From Brevibacterium oceani (GTDB lineage: Bacteria > Actinomycetota > Actinomycetes > Actinomycetales > Brevibacteriaceae): DNA of 64,000 nucleotides. The translations under genes were made by a program, and so were the position numbers. Under the pieces are notes generated by a model. The model had not been told where the DNA came from, did no database searches, and saw only the letters and a program-made list of their open reading frames with translations. The DNA lies in contig NZ_JABKDE010000003.1 of NCBI RefSeq assembly GCF_013623835.1, forward strand, positions 1 through 64,000, read 5' to 3'. Of this stretch, positions 8,245 to 16,506 are shown one piece after another (positions within the stretch are counted from its first letter, which is position 1; each line of letters begins with the position of its first letter).

Positions 8245-9023
8245 CGCGCATCGGCCTGCTCGATTCCGGACTCGGACTCCTCGGCACCGCCGACGCGCTG
8301 TTCAACCTCGCTCCCGACGCGGATCTCGTCCTCGCTATGGATCCCGACTTCACTCCGTACGGCAGTCTGAGCACCGACACCCTCGAACAGCGGGCCCTGC
8401 ATTCGGCCGGGGTGCTCGCCGACTGGGAACCCGACGCCATTGTCATCGCCTGCAACACCGCCTCGGTGCAGGCCCTCGAGGCCGTCCGCGCCCGCTACGA
8501 ACCGGCCATTCCCGTCATCGGCACCGTGCCGGCGGTGAAGATGGCCGCCGGCACCGGGCAGGACTTCGCGATCTGGGCGACCCCGGCGACCACGGGCAGC
8601 GAGTATCAGCAGAACCTCATCGACTCCTTCGCCGCCGACCTGCACGTGGCCACGGTGGCCTGCCCCGGCTTGGCCGAGGCCATCAACGCCGCCGACCTCG
8701 CGACGATCGACCAGGCCATCGAGGACGCCTTCGCGACGATGGGTCCCGGCATGGAGACCGTGGTGCTCGGCTGCACCCACTACGGCCTCATCGCCGACCG
8801 GATCATGGCCGCTCGCGCCGGGGCCGTGACCCTCTTCGATTCGCCGCTGCCGGTGGCCAAGCAGACCCTGCGTCGCATCGGCCTCGAACCGGCCGGCGTC
8901 GGCGAGGAGCAGCCGGGCACCGGTCGCGTGCTCGCGACTTTCGCCTCCGGCCGTCGCGTCAGACTGCCGGAGTCGCTGGGCGCCTACCCCGCGGGGAAGA
9001 GGTTGCTGGCGCGGGAGGCGTGA
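8241..9023 (+). CDS. Glutamate racemase family protein
   Basis: This is a 260-residue protein of the aspartate/glutamate racemase superfamily. It starts with IGLLDSGLGLLG (Asp-Ser-Gly of the N-terminal active-site loop), has IACNTASVQAL with the first catalytic cysteine, and VVLGCTHYGLI with the second, so both cysteines of a MurI-type cofactor-independent racemase are present. The family normally makes D-glutamate for peptidoglycan. The start overlaps the HAD-like gene by four bases. Whether this is the main MurI of the cell or a paralog cannot be told from the window, so no symbol is given. Confidence 0.82.
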   Translation: MTRIGLLDSGLGLLGTADALFNLAPDADLVLAMDPDFTPYGSLSTDTLEQRALHSAGVLADWEPDAIVIACNTASVQALEAVRARYEPAIPVIGTVPAVKMAAGTGQDFAIWATPATTGSEYQQNLIDSFAADLHVATVACPGLAEAINAADLATIDQAIEDAFATMGPGMETVVLGCTHYGLIADRIMAARAGAVTLFDSPLPVAKQTLRRIGLEPAGVGEEQPGTGRVLATFASGRRVRLPESLGAYPAGKRLLAREA

Positions 9024-9182
9024 GCGGGGCGGAACCCGCTGTCAGGCCCGGCTGACCGCCCGCACCGCCACAACCATCGCCACCCCAACCCCCACCTCAG
9101 CATTGCCTCTGAACCGGGTCTTTCCGCGCCCGCCAGGGGTAAAATGGGGTGGACAGTCAATCGTCAAAGGAGGCGATTCGAC

Positions 9183-10187
9183 ATGTTGGCACTCAGTATC
9201 CTCGCCGCACTTGTCGCACTCGGAGCCATCACGCTGGGAAACAGCCTGAAGATCGTCAAACAGTACGAGCGTGGGGTGGTGTTCCGACTCGGCAGAGTGA
9301 GTTCCGCGCCCAAGTCTCCCGGCATGACGGCGATCGTCCCCTTCGTCGACAAACTCGAGAAGGTCAACCTCCAGATCGTGACCATGCCGATCCCGGCCCA
9401 GGAGGGCATCACCCGCGACAACGTCACCGTCCGCGTCGATGCGGTCATCTACTTCAAGGTCATCGACCCGCGCAAGGCACTCGTCGACGTCGAGGACTAC
9501 CAGCTCGCCGTCGGTCAGGTCGCCCAGACCTCCCTGCGGTCGATCATCGGACAGAGCGAACTCGACGACCTGCTCACCAACCGCGAGCGCCTCAACCAGG
9601 GCCTGGCGATCATGATCGACAGCCCCGCCGTCGACTGGGGCATCCACATCGATCGCGTCGAGATCAAGGACGTCGCCCTGCCCGAGACGATGAAGCGCTC
9701 GATGTCGCGCCAGGCCGAAGCCGAACGCGAGCGCCGGTCCCGCGTCATCATCGCCGATGGTGAGCTGCAGGCGTCGAACAAACTCGCACAGGCCTCCGAG
9801 GCGATGGCGCACACGCCGTCCGCCCTGCAGCTGCGTCTCCTCCAGACCATCGTCGAGGTCGCTGCCGAGCGGAATTCGACCCTGGTCCTGCCCTTCCCCG
9901 TCGAGCTGCTCCGCTTCCTCGAGTCCAACACCCCGACATCTCGTCCCACCGCCGAGGCGGCCGCCGACTCCCGCACGCACGCCGAGTCGGGTGCGCCGAC
10001 CGATCCCACCACCGCCAACCCGACCGCACCTCCGGCCGACCTCGACGCGATCGTTCAGGCGATGTCCGAATCGCTCAAGCTCACCGGGCTGATGCCCGAG
10101 ACCGAACGCGTCACTTCGGACATGCCCGAACAGGAGCGCACCACTTCGGACGCCGCCGAGCAGGAAGAGCATCTCGGCCACGCGTGA
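9183..10187 (+). CDS. SPFH/band-7 (stomatin-like) membrane protein
   Basis: The protein has 334 residues. An N-terminal membrane helix (LALSILAALVALGAITLG) is followed by the band-7 domain: IVKQYERGVVFRLGRV, TMPIPAQEGITRDNVTVRVD, VGQVAQTSLRSIIGQSELDDLL and the coiled AEAERERRSRVIIADGELQASNKLAQA. The tail from about residue 250 is Pro/Thr/Ala/Glu-rich and low in complexity. The chosen ATG at 9183 has an excellent AAAGGAGG ribosome binding site; an in-frame ATG at 9144 lacks one. Members scaffold membrane microdomains and often control proteases. No NfeD partner is adjacent, but a small membrane protein follows. Confidence 0.87.
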   Translation: MLALSILAALVALGAITLGNSLKIVKQYERGVVFRLGRVSSAPKSPGMTAIVPFVDKLEKVNLQIVTMPIPAQEGITRDNVTVRVDAVIYFKVIDPRKALVDVEDYQLAVGQVAQTSLRSIIGQSELDDLLTNRERLNQGLAIMIDSPAVDWGIHIDRVEIKDVALPETMKRSMSRQAEAERERRSRVIIADGELQASNKLAQASEAMAHTPSALQLRLLQTIVEVAAERNSTLVLPFPVELLRFLESNTPTSRPTAEAAADSRTHAESGAPTDPTTANPTAPPADLDAIVQAMSESLKLTGLMPETERVTSDMPEQERTTSDAAEQEEHLGHA

Positions 10188-10326
10188 ACGCCGAAGCCCT
10201 CGTGATCGTCGAAGCGCGTGTGAACGTCGAGGCGGTGGCGACCGTCGAACCAGCCGACCGCGACAGCCGCCACAGCCGCAGCCGAGTGCTCAGCATCCGT
10301 CCAAATCGACCGACTAGGCTGTGTCC

Positions 10327-10923
10327 ATGGACCTCAAACGCACCGGCAGAACAGTCATCATCAACGGCGTCATCGCCTTCGTGATGGGTGTGCTGATGAT
10401 GGCTTGGCCCGGTGCCACCGCCGAGGTGGTCGTGCGCATCTTCGCCTGCTGGCTGGCCGTCATCGCCGTCTCCTCCCTCGTCTTCGCGCCGCGGGGAGGC
10501 CGCACCGGCAGCCTGGTCACACGGGTGGTCCTGCTCATCCTCCTCGGGGTGCTCATCTTCCTCACCCCGATGCTGTTCGCCTCGATGGTCACGGTGCTCA
10601 CCGGCTTCGCGATCGTCTTCTTCAGCTTCCTCGCCCTCACCGTGTCTTTCTTCATCCGCCGTCTCGGCGTCCGCTCGTGGTGGGTGCTCACGGTCATCGG
10701 TGTGCTCGGCATCATCCTCGGTGCGTTCTTCCTGTTCGCTCCGGGTGCGGGAGTCCAGGCGCTGATCTTCACTCTGGCCGGGTTCATCATCCTCGTCGGC
10801 ATCGCCCTGGTCTCACTCGGATGGCGCCTGCGCAAGGTTGACCAGCGGATCAAGTCCGATCCGCATCGCAATCGTCCCGAAGACGGGGGCGGCGACGTCA
10901 TCAGCGGCGAGATCATCGAATAG
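10327..10923 (+). CDS. HdeD/DUF308-family membrane protein
   Basis: The protein has 198 residues with six predicted membrane segments in three helical-hairpin repeats (for example VIINGVIAFVMGVLMMAWPG, LILLGVLIFLTPMLF, VIGVLGIILGAFFLFAPG). This pattern of TM pairs ending in a Pro-Gly turn is typical of the HdeD/DUF308 family. A short charged C-tail follows (KVDQRIKSDPHRN). There is no ribosome binding site. TAGGCT at 10314-10319 lies 7 nt before the ATG, consistent with a leaderless transcript; a GTG at 10321 is the alternative. The molecular function is unknown; E. coli HdeD is acid-stress related. Confidence 0.75.
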   Translation: MDLKRTGRTVIINGVIAFVMGVLMMAWPGATAEVVVRIFACWLAVIAVSSLVFAPRGGRTGSLVTRVVLLILLGVLIFLTPMLFASMVTVLTGFAIVFFSFLALTVSFFIRRLGVRSWWVLTVIGVLGIILGAFFLFAPGAGVQALIFTLAGFIILVGIALVSLGWRLRKVDQRIKSDPHRNRPEDGGGDVISGEIIE

Positions 10924-10930
10924 GGGCGAC

Positions 10931-10985
10931 CACCTCGGCGGGCATTTCCCACCGAGTTCGCGGCCACCTCGGCGGGCATCTCCCA
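10931..10985. repeat. Two tandem copies of a 21-bp unit containing the CCTCGGCGGG motif
   Basis: CACCTCGGCGGGCATTTCCC at 10931 recurs with one change (TCTCCC) at 10965, a 34-bp period, directly after the HdeD-like stop codon. The core is the widely iterated CGCCGAGG-type motif of this window. Confidence 0.7.
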
Positions 10986-11000
10986 GCGACGCCGCGCCAG

Positions 11001-11036
11001 GGCCCGGATGAGCACATCTGCTCGTCCGGGCCTTTT
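11001..11036 (+). terminator. Rho-independent terminator after the HdeD-like gene
   Basis: A stem GGCCCGGATGAGCA / TGCTCGTCCGGGCC (one G-U pair) closes a 4-nt loop and is followed by TTTT. Confidence 0.85.
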
Positions 11037-11137
11037 CGTGCCCCGTTCCATGCGTTCGTGACGATGTTCACACCGTCATCCTGTGCCCCGCTCGGTCCCC
11101 TTCGCTCCCCTCGGGCACTCGCGCTCGTAGCACCTGA

Positions 11138-11232
11138 CCTGGAACATTGCGTGAACTGCCGGCGAAAAGCACCGACTGTGCATGAGCATTTCGCGCACGT
11201 CCGATACGGAGTTCACCGTCTGTTCACCGTAT
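11138..11232. promoter_or_regulatory. PHO-box-like direct repeats upstream of the phosphate transporter
   Basis: GTTCACCGTCT (11211-11221) is followed directly by GTTCACCGTAT (11222-11232). Tandem 11-bp repeats headed by GTTCACC are the known PhoP box of Streptomyces. A second, weaker pair on the minus strand (GTTCACGCAAT then GTTCCAGGTC, 11138-11158) lies about 55 bp away. Both are within 180 bp of the PiT gene. That PhoP binds here is inferred from site and context; no phoP gene is in the window. Confidence 0.6.
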
Positions 11233-11314
11233 CCGTAACCTGGCAGTCATCCAGCCTGCGAATCATGGAGGCAGACCCCAGCCTCGACGACTGATCCGCG
11301 CAAGGAGAACTCAC

Positions 11315-12829
11315 ATGACCCAGGTTCTGGCCCCGGAGCACCACGCTCCGACGCCTGCCGTCGGCCGCAGCAACGACCGCCTCTGGCACCTGGCCTTCGG
11401 GGCCCTGCTGGCGATCACCCTCATCGCCTTCACCCTGTGGTCGTTCGACTTCGTCGGCCGGGACGCACCGCGCATGGTGCTCATCACGACCGTGATCTTC
11501 GGTGCCTTCATGGCCTTCAACATCGGCGGCAACGATGTCGCCAACGCCTTCGGAACATCGGTGGGCGCGGGAACTCTGACGATGAAGCAGGCACTGCTCG
11601 TGGCAGCCGTGTTCGAGGTCAGCGGCGCCCTGCTCGCCGGCGGAGATGTCACCGACACGGTCAAGAGCGGAATCGTCGACCTCGGCGCGGTCGCCCTCGA
11701 CCCGATGGACTTCGTGTTCATCATGATGGCCGCCCTCCTCGGCGCCTCGGTGTGGCTGCTCCTGGCGACCCGGATGGGCTGGCCGGTGTCGACGACGCAC
11801 GCGATCATCGGCGGCATCATCGGCGCCTCCCTGACGATCGGCTTCGTCACCGGCACCGGCAGCTTGGCCATGGTGCAGTGGTCCGAGGTCGGGCAGATCG
11901 CGGTCTCGTGGGTGCTCTCCCCGGCCCTCGGCGGACTCGCCGCGTTCGTCATCTACGGACTGATCAAGAAGTACGTTCTCGGCAGCTCGCTCTCCCACAC
12001 GCTCAAGCCGCATATGCTCGCCCCGGTCACCGCTGCGGACGATTCCGTCGATGCCCGACTCGACGAGGTGACCGACAGCTCGGACTCGGCTGCAGCCACC
12101 GGTTCCGGCCTCATCGGAACGCACGCGGCGCTGCAGCGCTGGGTTCCGCTCATCGCCGCCTTCGGTGCGGTGATCATCACCGCGATGCTGCTGTTCAAGG
12201 GCCTGAAGAACCTCGACATGAGCGTGTCCACCGTCGGCGGCGTCATCATCATGACGATGATCGGCGTGGCCGTGTGGCTGGCGGTCTTCGTCTTCGCCAA
12301 GACCCTGCGCCGACAGACCGTCCCCCGCGCCACCTTCGTCCTCTTCTCCTGGATGCAGGTGTTCACCGCCTCCGCGTTCGCCTTCAGCCACGGTTCGAAC
12401 GACATCGCGAACGCCGTCGGACCCTTCGCCGCCGTTCTCGACGTGCTCCGCACCGACAGCATCCACGCCGAGGCGACCGTGCCGTTCGCGGCAATGCTCA
12501 CCTGCGGGATCGCCCTGGTCGTCGGGCTGTGGTTCATCGGCCGCAAGGTCATCGCCACCGTCGGCACCAAACTCACCGAGATCCACCCGGCCTCCGGCTT
12601 CGCTGCGGAGCTCGCAGCGGCCGGAGTCGTCATGGGCGCCTCGGTGAGTGGACTGCCCGTGTCCTCGACGCACATCCTCATCGGCGCGATCATCGGCGTC
12701 GGCCTGGTCAACAGGTCGGCGAACTGGAAGCTCATGAAGCCGATCGCGTTGGCATGGATCATCACCCTTCCGGCCGCCGCGGCCATCGGTTCGATCGGCG
12801 TCATCACCTTACGCACCATGATGGGATGA
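11315..12829 (+). CDS. PiT-family inorganic phosphate transporter
   Basis: This is a 504-residue member of the PiT family (phosphate with H+ or Na+ or as a metal-phosphate). The two inverted family signatures are present: [20 protein letters not shown] near residue 70 and [20 protein letters not shown] near residue 355. Both halves repeat [16 protein letters not shown] and [16 protein letters not shown], the duplicated pore motif. About ten membrane helices surround a central hydrophilic loop (about residues 235-265). ATG at 11315 follows AAGGAGAAC. PHO-box-like repeats upstream suggest induction or repression by phosphate supply. It forms a single-gene unit closed by a strong terminator. Confidence 0.93.
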   Translation: MTQVLAPEHHAPTPAVGRSNDRLWHLAFGALLAITLIAFTLWSFDFVGRDAPRMVLITTVIFGAFMAFNIGGNDVANAFGTSVGAGTLTMKQALLVAAVFEVSGALLAGGDVTDTVKSGIVDLGAVALDPMDFVFIMMAALLGASVWLLLATRMGWPVSTTHAIIGGIIGASLTIGFVTGTGSLAMVQWSEVGQIAVSWVLSPALGGLAAFVIYGLIKKYVLGSSLSHTLKPHMLAPVTAADDSVDARLDEVTDSSDSAAATGSGLIGTHAALQRWVPLIAAFGAVIITAMLLFKGLKNLDMSVSTVGGVIIMTMIGVAVWLAVFVFAKTLRRQTVPRATFVLFSWMQVFTASAFAFSHGSNDIANAVGPFAAVLDVLRTDSIHAEATVPFAAMLTCGIALVVGLWFIGRKVIATVGTKLTEIHPASGFAAELAAAGVVMGASVSGLPVSSTHILIGAIIGVGLVNRSANWKLMKPIALAWIITLPAAAAIGSIGVITLRTMMG

Positions 12830-12942
12830 CCCACTGACACGAACGCCCCCGAAGCGTTCATCGGGTCGCACTCGCAGCATCCGCTCGAAGGGATCCGGCT
12901 CCCCGCCCCTTCCGCCCCGCCGATCCCCCGCCCCGCCGACCT

Positions 12943-12981
12943 CCCCGCCGACTCGATTCAGAAGTCGGCGGGGTGTTTTTT
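12943..12981 (+). terminator. Rho-independent terminator after the phosphate transporter
   Basis: Stem CCCCGCCGACT / AGTCGGCGGGG with a 9-nt loop, followed by TGTTTTTT. Confidence 0.9.
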
Positions 12982-13016
12982 CGTCCGCACCCTGGTGGAG
13001 GCAAAGCACCCTGTGC

Positions 13017-13022
13017 TACCTT
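13017..13022 (+). promoter_or_regulatory. -10 element of the erm leader transcript
   Basis: TACCTT lies 7 nt before the leader-peptide ATG at 13030. The same TACCTT spacing precedes mntH and a similar TACGAT precedes the trpS leader, so leaderless initiation is likely. No convincing -35 is visible. Confidence 0.45.
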
Positions 13023-13029
13023 GTCCAGC

Positions 13030-13095
13030 ATGGGAACATTGAACAGCAGCGCAGTGACTGCGCCTTGCTTCTACATTCGTCACCGCAGCGCCTGA
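13030..13095 (+). CDS. Leader peptide of the erm gene
   Basis: A 21-codon ORF begins MGTLNSSAVTAPCF and ends YIRHRSA. It lies about 260 nt upstream of the rRNA methylase, in the place where inducible erm genes carry a leader peptide. The Arg-His-Arg near the end fits the '+x+' pattern (Arg/Lys-any-Arg/Lys) at which macrolide-bound ribosomes are known to stall. The stall-site DNA ATTCGTC (13075-13081) can pair with GACGAAT (13106-13112), which in turn can pair with a second ATTCGT at 13115-13120. Alternative pairings of this kind are expected of an attenuator. The ORF is too short for coding statistics, so the call rests on position, motif and pairing. Confidence 0.6.
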   Translation: MGTLNSSAVTAPCFYIRHRSA

Positions 13096-13352
13096 CAGCG
13101 CGCTCGACGAATTCATTCGTGATCGGCTGACCGACGACGGTCATCCGGATCCATTCTGCAAGCGCGTTGTCCTCCCGGATCACTACGGCATCCGGGCGAT
13201 GCGGCAATCGGCTGACTCCCATCTGATCCTGCACTGATCTCATCGGTCAGCACGGGTCGATTCGACCACCACAGAGCTGGTCCTCACCGATCCACTCATC
13301 CTCATCGCGCTGCCTCGGTTGCCTCCACACTTCTTTTCTGGAGCACCGCCAT
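13096..13352 (+). promoter_or_regulatory. Long untranslated leader RNA of erm
   Basis: About 257 nt without a convincing gene separate the leader peptide from erm. The segment contains the self-complementary ACGAAT-TC-ATTCGT at 13107-13120 and a further hairpin with CCGGATCACTACGGCATCCGG near 13177-13197. Its length points to transcriptional rather than purely translational attenuation. This is inferred. Confidence 0.4.
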
Positions 13353-14474
13353 ATGCGAACCCATGCACGTTCGACTCAATCACGTTCGACTTCTTCACGT
13401 TCCGCACACGGAGGCCGGCACGAACTCGGCCAGAACTTCCTGCGTTCACGCACCATCATCAACACGATTGCGAGCCTGGCTCGCTCCACCTCGGGGCCGA
13501 TCATGGAGATCGGGCCCGGCGACGGAGCAGTCACGGCCGAGCTCTACCGGCTCGGACGCCCGCTCACTCTCGTCGAACTCGACGAAACGAGGCTTGATCA
13601 CCTTGAAGACACATTCCCGCGGGCAGAGGTCCGGCACGACGACATCCTGACCACCCGGCTCGACCGGCCGGTCATCGTCGGCAATCTGCCGTTCCACCTC
13701 ACCACTCCCATCCTCCGCAGGCTCCTGCGTGCAGAGCGGTGGCAGCAGGCCATCCTGCTCACCCAATGGGAGGTGGCCCGCAAACGTGCCGGAGTCGGCG
13801 GTTCGACCATGATGACCGCGCAGTGGTCACCCTGGTTCGACTTCCGCCTCTCACGACGCGTCCCCGCCGACGCGTTCACCCCGAAACCCAGCGTCGATGG
13901 CGGAATCCTTGCCATCGACCGCTGTTCCACCGGCCGGATCCCGTTAAAGGACCGCGCCGACTATCACCGATTCGTCCATTCGGTCTTCACCAGCCGTGGG
14001 CGAGGAATGAAAGGAATCCTGACGAAGATGAGCATCACCGATCAGCGCAGCCTGCAATCGACCATGGACCGCAACGACGTCAGAGGAGACACCTTGCCCA
14101 AAGACCTCACCCCCGAGCAGTGGGCCGGACTCTACACCGAGCTGAGCACCGGTTCGGACCGTGCACACACCGCTCATCAGCCGAAATCTGCACAACAGAA
14201 GAAGAATTCACAGAAGGGAAACACCAGGCGAAACAACAAAGGATCAAAGACGAGCCCCATCGCCGAGGCGGCTGCTGAGAAGCCGGTGATCACCGGAGAG
14301 ATGCCCATCATCGGTGCCGAACAGGCCACCGAGAAGCTCCAAGCATCCATCCCAGGCGCAGAAGCGAGGGGGAAGAGTCACGACAAGGGACATCTGCAGG
14401 CCGAACGCGGATTCATGAATCAGCATCAGAAGCCGCAGAAGCCCCAGCCGAGGTGGAACCTGCCGCGGCGGTGA
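13353..14474 (+). CDS. erm: Erm-family 23S rRNA (adenine-N6) dimethyltransferase
   Basis: This 373-residue protein has the KsgA/Erm fold. HELGQNFLRSRTI (residues 23-35) and MEIGPGDGAVT (51-61) form the S-adenosylmethionine site, and NLPFHLTTPI (111-120) is the catalytic N-I/L-P-F/Y motif. Dimethylation of A2058 of 23S rRNA gives macrolide-lincosamide-streptogramin B resistance. The length exceeds the usual 240-290 residues because of a basic, Gln/Lys/Asn/Pro-rich tail from about residue 255 (QQKKNSQKGNTRRNNKGSK); some actinomycete Erm proteins also carry extensions. ATG at 13353 has a modest CTGGAG ribosome binding site. A leader peptide upstream suggests antibiotic-inducible expression. It carries no mobile-element genes beside it, so it may be an intrinsic chromosomal erm. 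Confidence 0.88.
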   Translation: MRTHARSTQSRSTSSRSAHGGRHELGQNFLRSRTIINTIASLARSTSGPIMEIGPGDGAVTAELYRLGRPLTLVELDETRLDHLEDTFPRAEVRHDDILTTRLDRPVIVGNLPFHLTTPILRRLLRAERWQQAILLTQWEVARKRAGVGGSTMMTAQWSPWFDFRLSRRVPADAFTPKPSVDGGILAIDRCSTGRIPLKDRADYHRFVHSVFTSRGRGMKGILTKMSITDQRSLQSTMDRNDVRGDTLPKDLTPEQWAGLYTELSTGSDRAHTAHQPKSAQQKKNSQKGNTRRNNKGSKTSPIAEAAAEKPVITGEMPIIGAEQATEKLQASIPGAEARGKSHDKGHLQAERGFMNQHQKPQKPQPRWNLPRR

Positions 14475-14523
14475 ACCGCTCACAGGGTCGATCCCCAGAC
14501 GACCGTGAGCCGACGAAGTGAAC

Positions 14524-14572
14524 AGCTGCGGCCCGGCGACTCCAGGGAACTGGAAGTCACCGGGCCGCAGCT
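14524..14572 (+). terminator. Long hairpin terminator after erm
   Basis: AGCTGCGGCCCGGCGACT / AGTCACCGGGCCGCAGCT forms an 18-bp stem (one mismatch) with a loop that can itself fold (TCCAGGGAACTGGA), followed by CTTCCGCTTT. Confidence 0.75.
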
Positions 14573-14631
14573 CTTCCGCTTTCGAACACTTTTATGAGAG
14601 CATGAAAAGCAGGCGCATAGGAGGATCGGAA

Positions 14632-15318
14632 ATGACTGGAACAGAGCACTCGCTCGCGGGCGACGATCCACGGCGAGTCCGGCAGGGTGCGGACGCACTG
14701 CAACGGCTGAGTGAACTCGCCATCAATGCCGAGGCGATCATCACTGCACTCAGAGCCGGCGAACTGAGCGCGCGACAAGCCGACGAATTCAGCCCGGTGA
14801 CTGCCGGTGGCACACAGCAGTGGAACGGCACCGTCCAGGAGCTCAGACGAAACCTGGCGATCGACGGTTGGCTTGTGAGGAATCCGAACAACTCACCCAG
14901 GGTCGTCCGCCCCGATGGACAATTGTCCATTGCTGTCGTGTCGGGCAACCACAACACCGGAATTCCCTTCAAGGAGCCGAGGAACGCACATCCGCTGGGC
15001 CCGACTGTCGATGCCTCAGTAGTCAGCAATCGACTCGGCGAGGTCACGGGTCAGCTCGTTTTCGAGAGCGTCGAAGAGGCGGCGATTGCCGATGCCGTCT
15101 CTACACCGCGCCTCGATCCCAACACGTGGATCCTGCTCTACGTCGACGATCCCGTCAATGGTGTTCGAGCCGAGCTGTCCCGCCCGGATTCGACTGCCGA
15201 CAGATTCATCTCGCATTGGCTGGAACGCATCATCGTGCCCGTGGAGAATACGATGGACGAGACACTCCCGATCGAGACCCCGGTCGAAGACGTCCATTTC
15301 GATATCCGCGAAGCCTGA
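14632..15318 (+). CDS. Uncharacterised protein paired with an Xre/ImmA-IrrE protein
   Basis: The family of this 228-residue protein is not recognised. Residues 1-60 are helical and charged (DPRRVRQGADALQRLSELA, AIITALRAGELSARQADEF). The middle contains a QEFGx-like WNGTVQELRRNLAIDGWLV segment, and the C-terminal half looks like a mixed alpha/beta domain ending in an acidic tail. There is no signal peptide, membrane helix or obvious catalytic motif. ATG at 14632 follows GGAGGATCGG; the longer upstream frame runs through the erm terminator and is rejected. The next gene starts 25 nt after the stop, so the pair forms an operon. Pairing with an Xre-ImmA/IrrE protein recalls toxin-antitoxin and stress-response modules; a toxin or sensor role is speculation. 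Confidence 0.7.
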   Translation: MTGTEHSLAGDDPRRVRQGADALQRLSELAINAEAIITALRAGELSARQADEFSPVTAGGTQQWNGTVQELRRNLAIDGWLVRNPNNSPRVVRPDGQLSIAVVSGNHNTGIPFKEPRNAHPLGPTVDASVVSNRLGEVTGQLVFESVEEAAIADAVSTPRLDPNTWILLYVDDPVNGVRAELSRPDSTADRFISHWLERIIVPVENTMDETLPIETPVEDVHFDIREA

Positions 15319-15343
15319 CCGTTCCGAGAAAGCAGAAATCCCC

Positions 15344-16447
15344 ATGCTCAACCCTGCCCGCATCACTCTTGCGCGGGAACTGCGCGGCCTGACCAAGGCC
15401 GCCTTCGCCGCCGCACTCGGGGTCAGCTCGCGTACTGTGCGGACCTTCGAGTCCGACGGAGCTCCGACATCACGGTCGGCGGACATGGCCGGGGTTCTCG
15501 ATGTCAGTGAAACGTTCTTCAGCCTTCCCGACGCCACGGAAGTCTCCCTGCAGGACGGCTTCTTTCGCTCACTGCGGTCAGCGACGGCATCGCAGCGTGC
15601 CTCGGCCCGCGCCTCTGCGTCCATCGGCACGGACCTCTATCGGTTCATCACTGACAGGTTTCAGCTGCCCCACCTCAACCTCCCCGAGGAGGCTCTCTCA
15701 TCTCCGGAGCAGGCCGCTCGCAGCCTGCGGGCGGCATGGGGACGCGGCGCCGAACCCTTACCGAACCTCATCCAGCTCTCGGAAGCCCATGGGGTGCGAG
15801 TCATGTCGCTGCCGGTGAAGTCTCAGACAGTCGATGCCTTCAGCTTCGTCCGCGATCAGCAAGCCTATGTTTTCTTATCGACGGAGAAGACTGCGGAACG
15901 ATCCCGCTTCGATCTCGCACATGAGCTCGGACATCTGGTGATGCATACGCACCAACCACTGACAGATGACGCGGACTCGGCGCCGAACCGGGAACTCGAG
16001 CGTGAGGCCGACAGGTTCGCTGCCGAATTCCTTATGCCCGAAGAGGCAGTGCTTCCCCGCAGCAGCAGGGAGCCTGCAGTTCCGGAGATCCTTAAGCTCA
16101 AGGGGCATTTCCATGTGTCGGCGATGGCGATGACGAAGAGACTCCACACCGTGGGACGTGCCACGGATTGGACGTACCGAAAGAACTGCTCCGAGCTCAC
16201 CAAACGCGGGTTCAAGGCCGACGAGCCCGAGGGCATGCCGCGTGAGCGCTCACGAGTCTTCGATGTCGTATTTCCCGCACTGCGCAACAAGGGCAATCTC
16301 GAAGAACTGCTGTCAAATGAACTGGGCATATCGCTCCCTTTGGTGCATGAACTGTCCTTCGCCCAGGTGCCGATCTCTTTGTCCGGGGGGCGGGAAACAG
16401 TCACCTCTGACCGTCCGAAGCTGACGGTCGTCAAGGGATCCGCCTGA
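15344..16447 (+). CDS. Xre-family HTH domain fused to an ImmA/IrrE metallopeptidase
   Basis: This is a 367-residue protein. Residues 5-60 form an Xre-type helix-turn-helix (RITLARELRGLTKAAFAAAL, VSSRTVRTFESD). From about residue 140 there is a COG2856 ImmA/IrrE domain with the zinc motif HELGH (193-197) in RFDLAHELGHLVMH and the downstream Glu-rich LEREADRFAAEFLMP that supplies the third ligand. Relatives cleave or antagonise a repressor, as in phage/ICE control or DNA-damage response, or act as antitoxins. ATG at 15344 starts at the HTH; the longer frame upstream overlaps the neighbour and is rejected. No repressor target gene lies adjacent, so the partner is probably the unknown upstream protein. 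Confidence 0.85.
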   Translation: MLNPARITLARELRGLTKAAFAAALGVSSRTVRTFESDGAPTSRSADMAGVLDVSETFFSLPDATEVSLQDGFFRSLRSATASQRASARASASIGTDLYRFITDRFQLPHLNLPEEALSSPEQAARSLRAAWGRGAEPLPNLIQLSEAHGVRVMSLPVKSQTVDAFSFVRDQQAYVFLSTEKTAERSRFDLAHELGHLVMHTHQPLTDDADSAPNRELEREADRFAAEFLMPEEAVLPRSSREPAVPEILKLKGHFHVSAMAMTKRLHTVGRATDWTYRKNCSELTKRGFKADEPEGMPRERSRVFDVVFPALRNKGNLEELLSNELGISLPLVHELSFAQVPISLSGGRETVTSDRPKLTVVKGSA

Positions 16448-16493
16448 AGTCTGCAGTCTTCGGTGTCAGACCATCCGTGTCACCGCCCCCCGC

Positions 16494-16499
16494 TACACT
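16494..16499 (+). promoter_or_regulatory. -10 hexamer upstream of the SAM-IV-like riboswitch
   Basis: TACACT lies about 7 nt before the start of the aptamer P1 stem at 16507, the spacing expected if transcription begins at the riboswitch itself. No clear -35 is seen. Confidence 0.45.
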
Positions 16500-16506
16500 G
16501 AGAGCA

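Noticed and set aside
12946-13095. Possible WhiB7-type promoter for erm
   Set aside because: No AT-rich box next to a -35 could be identified, so only the -10 is reported.
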